Part shown: positions 14,803 through 23,300 of the stretch, piece after piece | Position numbering within the stretch: the stretch's first letter is position 1 | Layout: every line of letters begins with the position of its first letter | NCBI RefSeq assembly: GCF_034387475.1 | Contig: NZ_JAXCIL010000001.1 | Span: forward strand, 1,860,001-1,924,000 | Source of the DNA: Pseudomonas sp. Teo4 | GTDB lineage: Bacteria; Pseudomonadota; Gammaproteobacteria; Pseudomonadales; Pseudomonadaceae | DNA length: 64,000 nt | Direction: 5' to 3' | The notes under the pieces: model-generated | What the model was told of the DNA's origin: nothing | The model's input: the letters and a program-made list of their open reading frames with translations, nothing else | Databases searched by the model: none | Program-made: the position numbers and the translations under genes

Positions 14803-15441
14803 TCAATTGGCGATTTCCACTGTAGCGGAAGCGCGCAAACGTTGGCGCACGGATTGCCGCGCCTGGGCCTCCAGCTGCCCGATGAGCGCGGCCCTGGCCA
14901 ACACCAGGCCCTGTTCCGGTATGACCGAAGTGTTATCACTTTGGTTCTGCGCTCCTTGCAGTCTTTGACGATTGGCCTGGTAGAACGCCTCTACCTCGGC
15001 CTGATTGGGTTCATCGACCGCGCTTAGTTGGGTGTACACCTGCTGCGCAGCCAACTCGTGGCGTATGTAATCAGCGTAATCTGCCCTATCGAACCCCGCC
15101 TGCGCCAGCTTTCGCTCAAATACTGCCGGGCCGCCGAACGCTGCCTCCAGCTGGCCGACCTGCGCCGACACCTGCTCATCGCCGATAGCGATGCCGCGAC
15201 GCTGGGCTTCCTGCCAGAGCAGCTCCTTGTCGATCAGTTCATCCAGCGCCTGGTCGCGCAGGCGCTTGTAGAGGCCGGGGTTGCGGATACTGGTCACTGC
15301 CCTGCCCTGGGCATCGAGGTATTCGCTGAAATAGCGTTCCAGGCGTATCACGCCAATCTCCACGCCATTGACTCGTGCGGCCGGTTGATCGGCCCAACCA
15401 GTGCTGGAAAGCAACAACAGGCAAAGCATCAGGATTCGCAT
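14803..15441 (-). CDS. SurA-N-like periplasmic chaperone/prolyl-isomerase relative
   Basis: A 212-residue exported protein with signal MRILMLCLLLLSSTGWA, then a SurA/PpiD-type N-terminal helical domain (AARVNGVEIGVIRLERYFSEYL... LRDQALDELIDKELLWQEAQRRGIAIGDEQVSAQVGQLEAAFGG). No parvulin catalytic domain follows; the last 60 residues are helical. It is the last gene of the multicopper-oxidase operon, 12 nt after the cytochrome gene. The Leptothrix mofA locus is reported to carry a prolyl-isomerase-like gene and a cytochrome gene too (recalled), so a role in folding or maturing the oxidase is likely. Confidence 0.75.
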   Translation of the reverse strand: MRILMLCLLLLSSTGWADQPAARVNGVEIGVIRLERYFSEYLDAQGRAVTSIRNPGLYKRLRDQALDELIDKELLWQEAQRRGIAIGDEQVSAQVGQLEAAFGGPAVFERKLAQAGFDRADYADYIRHELAAQQVYTQLSAVDEPNQAEVEAFYQANRQRLQGAQNQSDNTSVIPEQGLVLARAALIGQLEAQARQSVRQRLRASATVEIAN

Positions 15442-15453
15442 GGCAACCTCCGC

Positions 15454-16980
15454 TCAAGGCATATCCGGCAACGGCCGGTACGGGGCTACGGATGTGAAGC
15501 GCGGCCCAGGCAGGGCCACCGCCACCACATGGGCACCAGCCATACCCTGACGGCGACCGGGGCCAAAGCCCAGGGCCGGGGTCAGGCCGGTGCTGACGTC
15601 GTGCAGCCCCTCCAGGGCAGCAACCAGTTGTTCACGGCTGGCGTCGCGGCCGATCTGTTTCAGGGCCTCGGTCAATAGCCGCAAGGCACATAGGGTGTTG
15701 ACCTGCAGCGATGCCTGGCGCGGGTCCAGGCCCTGGCGCCGTTGTACGCCGGAAAGGGTGGCCAGGCCGTGTTCGGTCCAGTCATCGGGCACATACGGAT
15801 AAGCCAGAAACACCCGTTGCGACCAGTGTGCCGGCAACTGCGCCACGGCGCCTGCCACCTGGCTGGAGGCCGCCAGCAGGTAAGGCTCGCGGCCGGAAGC
15901 CTGTAACGCATTGGCCAGTTCAGCGAAGGCCGGGGCACGGCCCACGAACACCACACCCTGCCCGTCCACCGCCTGGCCGGCGAATGCCTGCACCGGCCCA
16001 GTGGCCCAGCCCTGTTGCTGCAAGCGCTCGCGCACCTGCTCGGCCAACGCCGCCTGCTCGGCACCGGCGTACACCACCCGCAAACCGTCCGCTGGCACAC
16101 CCAGCGCATTGCGCGCGTGCTCGGCCAGGCTCAGCAACTGTGTGGGCAAACCTGGCAGCGGGTCGAAAATCTGTGCGCTGCCGCCGCTACGGGGAGTACT
16201 GCCCACCAACGGTACGTCGTGTTGCTCCAACGCAGTCACCAGCTGTTCATCGAGCATCGGGGCCAGCGGCGATATCAAGGCAAACACCTGCTGCTCGTCC
16301 ACCAGGCGGTTGAGTGCCTGGCTGGCGCTGGCGGTGTCATTGCCTGGGTCAAGCACCACCAGTTCCAGGCGCCGGCCATGGATACCACCCTGTTCATTGA
16401 GTTGGGCCAGGCCATCTTCGATGACGGCGCGCACCACATGGCCCGCGTCGGCCAAAGGGCCGCTACCGGGCAGCAACGTGCCCAGACGCAATACGCTTTC
16501 CTCCACGCCGGGGTCGCGTTCATCACTCAGCCGCTTGAGATAGGCCGTCAGGTTGCGCTGGTCGGCCAGGGTCAGCTCGAAACGCGGCATGGCCGCATCC
16601 AGGCGGTTGCCGGCGGGGTCGACACCGTGCTGGATCGCCCGCGCCAGCGTGCCCTCGCTGTAGGCCGGGTAGCTGCGGCCATTGGCCTGTCGCTGGCCCT
16701 GGCCCAGCGCCAGGCGCTGCCAGTCGAGGCTGGGTGGCTTGACCCCGCCTTCGGCGCGGCCACGGCCGTCGGTGCCATGGCAACTGGCACAGGGCAGCAC
16801 GCTGGCGGGCACGCTCATGCCGCTGGCACCGACCCGCGCCAGTAGTTGGGCATCACTGCTCGACACCCCTTCGCGGTAAAGCCGCTTGCCGGCCTGCTCG
16901 TGCTCGGTCAGGTCCAGGGCCAGGGCTGAACTGCACAGGGTCAGGCCCATGGTCAATGCCAGGACTCTTGCTGTGTTCAT
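15454..16980 (-). CDS. Cytochrome c fused to a periplasmic-binding-protein domain
   Basis: A 508-residue exported protein. Signal peptide 1-22, then a class I cytochrome c domain (about 25-155) with one haem motif C64-A-S-C67-H68 and a candidate axial Met in AAMPRF. From about 160 to the end is a type 1 periplasmic-binding fold like the branched-chain amino acid receptors (LRLGTLLPGSGPLADAGHVVRAVIEDGLAQLNEQGGIHGRRLELVVLDPG; VPLVGSTPRSGG). There is no ABC transporter in the operon, so the binding domain more likely senses or docks a ligand or partner while the haem passes electrons. Lies 5 nt after the second SCO gene. Confidence 0.85.
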   Translation of the reverse strand: MNTARVLALTMGLTLCSSALALDLTEHEQAGKRLYREGVSSSDAQLLARVGASGMSVPASVLPCASCHGTDGRGRAEGGVKPPSLDWQRLALGQGQRQANGRSYPAYSEGTLARAIQHGVDPAGNRLDAAMPRFELTLADQRNLTAYLKRLSDERDPGVEESVLRLGTLLPGSGPLADAGHVVRAVIEDGLAQLNEQGGIHGRRLELVVLDPGNDTASASQALNRLVDEQQVFALISPLAPMLDEQLVTALEQHDVPLVGSTPRSGGSAQIFDPLPGLPTQLLSLAEHARNALGVPADGLRVVYAGAEQAALAEQVRERLQQQGWATGPVQAFAGQAVDGQGVVFVGRAPAFAELANALQASGREPYLLAASSQVAGAVAQLPAHWSQRVFLAYPYVPDDWTEHGLATLSGVQRRQGLDPRQASLQVNTLCALRLLTEALKQIGRDASREQLVAALEGLHDVSTGLTPALGFGPGRRQGMAGAHVVAVALPGPRFTSVAPYRPLPDMP

Positions 16981-16985
16981 GGCGG

Positions 16986-17651
16986 CTAACGCCCAGCCAA
17001 CGGTTGGGTCAACAGCTGCATGCGCTGGGCGATGGCCGCGGGCGGTGCATCCGGGCGGATCTTGCTCCAGCGCTTGCCGGCCACATCCCCGGCAATCAAC
17101 TGCGTCGAGTGCTGCTCGGGGCTGGGCAGGAACTGGCCGATGCGGCCCAGCACCAGGTCGACGTTGGCTTTATCGCCGGTCAGGAACAGCCAGTTGGGGC
17201 CATCGACCCCCTGCTTCTCGGCAAAGGTCTTGAGCGCGGCGGGCGTGTCGTTGAGCGGGTCGCTGCTGATCGAGATGAAGGTCACCTGGCTGGCCAGCTC
17301 GGGCCCCATGGCGGTACGTACCTCACGCAATTTGCGGGTGATCAGCGGGCAGGCGTCGTTGCAGTGGGTGAAGATCACGTTCAGCATCACCACCTTGTCC
17401 TTGAGCACATCACTGTAGAAACGCAGCTCGCGGCCGTTCTGGTCCTTGAGAAGCGTGTCAGTGAACCAGGTCTGGGCATCGCGGGTGCCTGCGCCACTGC
17501 TGTAGGCCTGGGGCGCCGGTTGTGGGGACGGCGCATCCGAGGCATGCCCTTCGTGGGCCAGCGCCACCGAGGTGAGGATCCACAGGCACGCGCCCAATAC
17601 CAGCCAGTCGAAACTACGCATGCCGCAACGGCGGGAAGTCAGGCTGCTCAT
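16986..17651 (-). CDS. SCO1/SenC-family copper chaperone (second)
   Basis: A 221-residue thioredoxin-fold protein with an N-terminal signal/anchor (about 12-33). It has the copper motif C-N-D-A-C-P (about residue 98) within VIFTHCNDACPLITRKL and a later His (EQHSTQLIAGD). F-I-S-I-S-S-D-P-L-N-D-T is typical SCO. SCO proteins deliver copper to oxidases in the periplasm. With a second, different SCO gene overlapping by 4 nt, the pair probably loads the many coppers of the giant oxidase in this operon. Confidence 0.88.
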   Translation of the reverse strand: MSSLTSRRCGMRSFDWLVLGACLWILTSVALAHEGHASDAPSPQPAPQAYSSGAGTRDAQTWFTDTLLKDQNGRELRFYSDVLKDKVVMLNVIFTHCNDACPLITRKLREVRTAMGPELASQVTFISISSDPLNDTPAALKTFAEKQGVDGPNWLFLTGDKANVDLVLGRIGQFLPSPEQHSTQLIAGDVAGKRWSKIRPDAPPAAIAQRMQLLTQPLAGR

Positions 17652-18313
17652 GGTTGCACCTCGGAATGCTCAGGGGTGACGGCGAACGCCGAGCTCTTGG
17701 CGTGTACCCGGCGGGCACTGAGGCGGTTGATTTCCTCGATCAGCACGGCGGGGTCGGTGAAACCGTAGTAGCGCGTCCAGTGGCCGCTGCGCCCGTCGCC
17801 CACCAGAATCAGTGGTGGGTGCTGGCGTAGGTCGGCACTGAAGCTGCCCAGGCCTTTGAGGGTTTCGGTGATGGCATAGGGCGAGCCGGTCAGCCAGCTC
17901 CAGCCCGGCCCGTGCTGGAACGCCTTGGCGTAGTTCTGCAGGCGTTTGGCGTCATCGCGCTGGGGGTCGACGCTGATCGACACCAACTGGATCTCTTCCC
18001 CCACGCGCCCACCCAGTTGCTGCTGGACCTTGCCCATGATCGACGACACCACCGGGCACACCGTGGTGCAACTGGTGTAGATGAAGCCCATGACCACCAG
18101 GCGGTCGCCCACCAGGTCCTTCTCCAGGCGCACCGGCATGCCGTCCTGGTTCAGCAGTGCCACATCGGCGAAGCGTACGCTGGCCTTTTCCTGATGCGCC
18201 GCTGGCGGTTGTTCGGCAGCGCCGCTGTGGTCGTGATTTGCGTGGGCCAGGGCCAGGTTGCTGGCAAGCGTCAGGCTCAGGGCAAGCAGTTTGCAGGCAT
18301 GCAGGCTGTTCAT
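17648..18313 (-). CDS. SCO1/SenC-family copper chaperone (first)
   Basis: A 221-residue exported thioredoxin-fold protein: signal MNSLHACKLLALSLTLASNLALA, His-rich start of the mature part (HANHDHSGAAEQPPAAHQEK) that may bind copper, and the motif C-T-T-V-C-P (about residue 83). L-V-S-I-S-V-D-P-Q-R-D-D is the usual SCO strand and a later His is present (QHPPLILVGDG). It differs clearly from the second SCO gene, suggesting separate steps or copper sites rather than a recent duplication. Overlaps the beta-propeller gene stop by 4 nt. Confidence 0.88.
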   Translation of the reverse strand: MNSLHACKLLALSLTLASNLALAHANHDHSGAAEQPPAAHQEKASVRFADVALLNQDGMPVRLEKDLVGDRLVVMGFIYTSCTTVCPVVSSIMGKVQQQLGGRVGEEIQLVSISVDPQRDDAKRLQNYAKAFQHGPGWSWLTGSPYAITETLKGLGSFSADLRQHPPLILVGDGRSGHWTRYYGFTDPAVLIEEINRLSARRVHAKSSAFAVTPEHSEVQP

Positions 18314-20286
18314 CGCACACTCCTTGTTTCAGCTTGGGAGGCAGTAGACGCTGCGGCCGGCAGGACGCGCAGGCTGGTGTAGTTTTCTTCGGCGAACTTG
18401 CGGCCCAACGATGGCGACTGCACGTGCAGGTACCAGGCGCCCGCCTCGGGCAGTTCCAGTGCGGCCTGGTAGACCCCATCACCGACTTCCTTGAGTGCCT
18501 GGGAGCGCGGCATCGAAGACGGCGCGAGGAAGTAACGCAGGCTCAAGTCGCTCAGGCCTTCACGGGGTTTGCCATCATCACCGACGATGCGCACCCGCGC
18601 GGTGTAGGCGCCACGCTGTGCCAGTGGCTGTTCGGTACCGATGAACTCAGCATGTGCGCCTTTGCGTCGGGCCGCATTGGGAGTGCTGGTCACGTCGGTG
18701 CTGAAGCAGTGGATGATCTGCGGTTGGTTGAGCAGGAAGGCCACATCGAACTTACCCGCCGCCGGCAGTTTCACCGTCGAGCCGTACACACCCGGCGCCA
18801 CTTCGCGCAGGCTGCGGTCGACCACGATGGCCGCACGAGCCTGGTGGCCCCGGTTGTTGTAGCCGGACATCGGCGCATTCATGCCCTCGGCATAGAAGTA
18901 GGTGGTGTTGTCCACCGGGTTGACCACGAACACCGAATTGTCGTCGCGCGAGACCGACAAGCCCTGGGCCAGCGGCAAGTCACCGGCCTGACGCGGCGCG
19001 GCGGGGCCAGCCTCGAAGCCCTGGACGATCGGCTCACGGCCCTCGCCCAGGCTGCTGAGGTTGATCATGCTGACCTTGGGCGAAGCCAGGCCGCGCACGT
19101 AGGCATAGCCTTTGGTGAAGGTCAGCTGGTACGGTTCGGCCGCCACCGGAATGCGATGGATCAACGCGTCGGTGCTGGCATCGATCACCAGGGCCTGGTT
19201 TTCCAGGGTGTTGAGCACGATGCCGTAGCGGCCATCGCTGCTGAAGCGCATCGGCCCCAGGCCCTGTTCTGCCTTGATGGTGTGGCGCAGGTGGTGGCTG
19301 CGGGCATCGAACACGCGCACCGAGCCCTCCTTGCCATCGACCACGTAGACCGCCTGGGACAGCGGTGAGTAAGCCACCGACAGAGGATGCGGGCCTACCT
19401 CGAGGGTCTTGAGCAGGCGCATTTCGGGAATATCGATGACGCTGAGGGTGCCGCCGTCGCGGTTGGTGACGAAGGCGTAGCGCGAGTCGCCGCTGAAAGC
19501 GATCTCGTGGTGGCCAGAGCCGGTGGCGAAGGTCTTCAGCGTCGTGCGCCCAGGCACGTCGATCACAGTCACTCCGCCCTTGGCCGGGTCATCGCTGTTG
19601 TTGCCGACCCACAGCCGGTGCTGGTCTGGCTGCAACGCCACGCGAACCGGTTGCTCGCCTGCATCAAGCGTCGCCACGCGGGTGAAGGTTTCGGTGTCGA
19701 TCACCGCCACCTTGCCGCGCTCGGGAATCGACACGAACACCTGCTTGTCATCGCTGGTGGCCGCCCAGTCCATGGGCCTCCCCGGCAGCTCGATGCGGGC
19801 CATGGTGCTGGTTACCCCGCCCACCGAGACGGTCGGGTCGATCACGGTCAGACTGGCGTCTTTGTTCAGCACCAGCAGGAAGTAGCTGTTGAGGTCGAGC
19901 AACGGCCGGGCGCCGATACTGCTTTTGAGGAACAACGCCACCCGTGCCTTGCAGCTGCTGTCGCGGTCCTCGGTGGGTGCCGACTGGGCCGGGTCGATCC
20001 AGGCCCCCGGAGCCATGCCCGACAATGGCTGGCCGCTGCTTTGGTCGCTGACCTTAAAGCGGATGTTGGCGAAGTCGCCTTCGCGCAACTCGCCGCCGGC
20101 CAGCGGCCGGGCCTCGAACTCTACGATGACGCCGTCCCGGCTGAGCCGGTGCAGGGCCTGCTCGTCGGCAGACTCCTGCAGTAGCTCACGTGGGTCACAC
20201 CAGAGCTTTTCGTACGCAACGCCCAGGCCGATCAGTGCAGCTCCCAACATTACCCCCAGCAAAGCAGGGCGAGTCTTCTTGTTCAT
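18310..20286 (-). CDS. YVTN-type beta-propeller periplasmic protein
   Basis: Start MNKKTRPALLGVMLGAALIGLGVAYEKLW at 20286 gives a signal-anchor; total 658 residues. Residues about 140-470 hold repeats of a YncE/YVTN seven-bladed propeller (VAVIDTETFTRVATLDAGEQPVRVALQPDQHRLWVGN; YAFVTNRDGGTLSVIDIPEMRLLKTLEVGPHPLSVAY; VYVVDGKEGSVRVFD). The N-terminal about 130 residues and C-terminal about 180 residues are beta-rich Ig-like domains (TARVRIVGDDGKPREGLSDLSLRYFLAPS... GAWYLHVQSPSLGRKFAEENYTSLRVL) resembling FixH/YtkA-like domains. Role unknown. Its place 17 nt after the oxidase gene suggests it docks or supports the oxidase. Confidence 0.82.
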   Translation of the reverse strand: MNKKTRPALLGVMLGAALIGLGVAYEKLWCDPRELLQESADEQALHRLSRDGVIVEFEARPLAGGELREGDFANIRFKVSDQSSGQPLSGMAPGAWIDPAQSAPTEDRDSSCKARVALFLKSSIGARPLLDLNSYFLLVLNKDASLTVIDPTVSVGGVTSTMARIELPGRPMDWAATSDDKQVFVSIPERGKVAVIDTETFTRVATLDAGEQPVRVALQPDQHRLWVGNNSDDPAKGGVTVIDVPGRTTLKTFATGSGHHEIAFSGDSRYAFVTNRDGGTLSVIDIPEMRLLKTLEVGPHPLSVAYSPLSQAVYVVDGKEGSVRVFDARSHHLRHTIKAEQGLGPMRFSSDGRYGIVLNTLENQALVIDASTDALIHRIPVAAEPYQLTFTKGYAYVRGLASPKVSMINLSSLGEGREPIVQGFEAGPAAPRQAGDLPLAQGLSVSRDDNSVFVVNPVDNTTYFYAEGMNAPMSGYNNRGHQARAAIVVDRSLREVAPGVYGSTVKLPAAGKFDVAFLLNQPQIIHCFSTDVTSTPNAARRKGAHAEFIGTEQPLAQRGAYTARVRIVGDDGKPREGLSDLSLRYFLAPSSMPRSQALKEVGDGVYQAALELPEAGAWYLHVQSPSLGRKFAEENYTSLRVLPAAASTASQAETRSVR

Positions 20287-20303
20287 GCTCGCGTTCCCCT
20301 CAG

Positions 20304-23300
20304 TTACTGCGCTTGTGCCGTTGCCGGCGGTGCTTCGTTGGTGACCCGCAGGATGCCCCACAACCCCGAGGTGTTGCCGTAGGCTGCATAGTCGCGGAAC
20401 AGGTAGTCGCCTGGCACAGCGTTGGCTCCCCCGGCACTTGGCAGCATGAAGCTGAAGTGCGCCGCCGGCAGCACGCTTTCCTGGGCACCGATGTACATCG
20501 ACATCGGGTTGTAGCCGAAGCGCACCGAGCCGATCCCCGGCAGGTTCATGGGGTAACCGTTGGCATCGTTCTTCTCTGCCTGGTAGGCGTGCAGTGGCCA
20601 CAGGTGCCCGTCCAGCTGGTAGGTGATGCCACGGCTGCCGCCGCTGGGCATGACCACATGGCTGCGCACTGGCTGGCCCGGCTTGGCCCAGAGCACTGGA
20701 GTCTGCGGGTCACCGCCGACCAGGTCGTTGCTGTAGGCCATGTGGGCGTTGGGCACATCGGCGAAGCCAAAGCCATCGGCGTGACCGAACGGTGCGTCCG
20801 GGGCCAGGCCGAAGCGCAGCCACAGCGGCTCGGTCTTGTAGTTCATGGCCATGTTGCCGTTGTCTTTCGGGTCGCCCGGTACGCCGTTGCCTTCGGTGGC
20901 GATCCCCTCCACCGGACGGCCATCGGCCCAACGCATGTTCATCGAGCGCTGCCAGACCGTGACGAAGTCGCGGTAGTCCGGCTGGCCACTGACCTTGACG
21001 GTGGACTGGGCACGACTGGCCGTGTCCTCGGTCCAGGTGGCGGTTTGCGGCAGGATGCTCATGGCGCCCACCAGGCCCTTCTGCGGCTGCTTGATGACGT
21101 CCGCCGGGGTCAGGTTGAGGCCGCCGAACTCGATGGCCGTCGTGTTGATGTTGTCCACCGTGCGGCCCAGTTGCAGCACCGGTTTGCCTTCACGCTCCAG
21201 GTGCCCGGCGTAGTACTGGTACACCCGGGTCGGGTAGGCACCGCTGCTGCCACTGCGCGGGGCGACGGTCTGCACCGGGTTCAGGCCGACGTTGACACCA
21301 TCGGACTTGGTGATGTCGTACGCCAGCAGCTGGGCGTGCAGGCCCACATGGCTGGACGGGCGCATCAGGTTGTTGTTGAAAGCCGTCGAGCCTTCACTGT
21401 CGAAGCGGTTGCGCTTGACCACGTTCTGCATCACGGCGGTGCTGGGCAGGTCCGGCATGACCATCGGCAGGCGGTTTTCCAGGGTGATGCTGATGCAGTC
21501 GCCCGCGTTGGCACGCAGTACCAGCGGCTCCACCGGCACCCCGGCCTTGAGCTTGCCGGTGGTGGTGTCCAGGTCGGCCTTGCGCACGTACAGCACGGCG
21601 GTCGGGTCGTGCAGCGGCGCGCTGTGCCCGCCGACCGTGAAGGTGGTGCCATCTTCCTCGTCGGTCACCGTCACCTGCGGGATGCTGGTCTTGCGGCTGT
21701 TGAACACCAGGGTGCCGCCGTTGGCTTTCAATGCCCCGCCCACATGCTGGCCGATGCCTGCGGGGTCGTTGATGCTGACGCCGTGGCGGTTTTCCAGAAT
21801 GTCGTTGGCCAGTGCGGCAACGATCTCATAGTTGCGCTTGACCGTTGTGCGGGTGCCGATGCCGTTGGCATTGGCGGTGGTTTTCGGGCAGATGCCGTCG
21901 AAGTTGACGGTATTGCGCATGGCCACCGGTTGCGGGTTGTTCGGCAGCGGGAACAGGTCGGCACGCTGCGCGGTGTAGTTGCGCATGATGCCCCAGATAC
22001 CGTTCCAGTAGCCTTCCAGCGCGGCATCGAGAGAGTAAAGGTAGTCGCCATTGGTGGCGGCGGAGCTGGAGATCATCGACACCGGCGCCATGAAGCCCAG
22101 CTGTTCGGAGATACCGATCATCTGCGACGACTTCCACCCCGAGTTGGAGCTGTTGCCGAAGCCTGTGCCGTTCTGCAGCCACTTGACGCCGTGCAGGGTG
22201 ACGTTGTGCTCCTCTTCATGGCCACCGGCGTGCATGCGCAGCCGCACGTTGTCGCCGGAGTAGGTGCGCAGCAGTGGCGTGAACGGGTCGCCCGGTTCGC
22301 TGCCGGCCTTGTTGATGTGCGGTGGGAACAGCGTGGTGCCACCGGTTGGGCCGACCGCCTGGGTGATGGCCGACGGCGCCAGGTTCATCGCCGGAATGGC
22401 GCGGTCGGTGCGGCTTTGCAGGGCATAGCCCAGATCGCCGCCCAGGCCATCGGCCTGCATGCCACGCTTGCCGTCCGGGGCCACCTTGTTGGGGTCGAAC
22501 ACCCGCAGCGCCAGCGGCTCGTTGCGGTAGTTGACGACGAACATGCCTGGGTCATCCACCGAAATCGCCTGTGGGCACGGCCGGGTCGGGCAGCCTGGGT
22601 TCAAGCCGCCGCGGGATTCGACCACCGACTCCAGCAGGTTCGAGGCCTTCTGCCGTACCGGCGGGTTGATGGCATAGCGGAAACTGTCGGCAGTGGCCGG
22701 GAACGACTGGCCATTGGGGATGCCGTCAGGGCCTGCGCCCACGTACACACCGGCTTCATAGGCGTGCTGGAAGTCGCTGTACTCGAGGAAGAACTCACGG
22801 TAGCTGTCGTTCTTGCCGTCGCCGTCATGGTCGCCGGTCTGGATCACCGCCTGCCACGAGGTCGGGCCGCCGTCCTGGCGCAGGGCCGGGTTGTACAGCT
22901 GCTCGCCGGTTTCGGCGTGGTACCAGGTGGAGCCTGCAGGTTCGGCCAGCACGGTGGCATACAGGCCCAGTTGCTGGTGGGTCGATGGGCCGAGGTGGTC
23001 GTGGGTGAAGATGGTGCCCAGGCCACGGTCGACGTTGAACACGTTGACCAGCGGGTCTGCGAACCAGCGCTGCATGGCCGTGCGTGCGCCCAGCCAGTCG
23101 GCCCTGCCGAAGCGGCCGAAGTACGGGTGCTGCTTGGCTTTCGGGCAGGCGGCGGTGCCATCGCGGGCGTCGCCTTCGCTGCAGTTGTTGAACGAGCGGA
23201 TGGCCGCCACACGCTCTACCACGCTGCCGGGCGAGAGAATGCCGTCTTCGTAGTTCCAGCCGTTGGCCGAACCGTCGGCCGCGGTGAGGTCCCACTTGGG

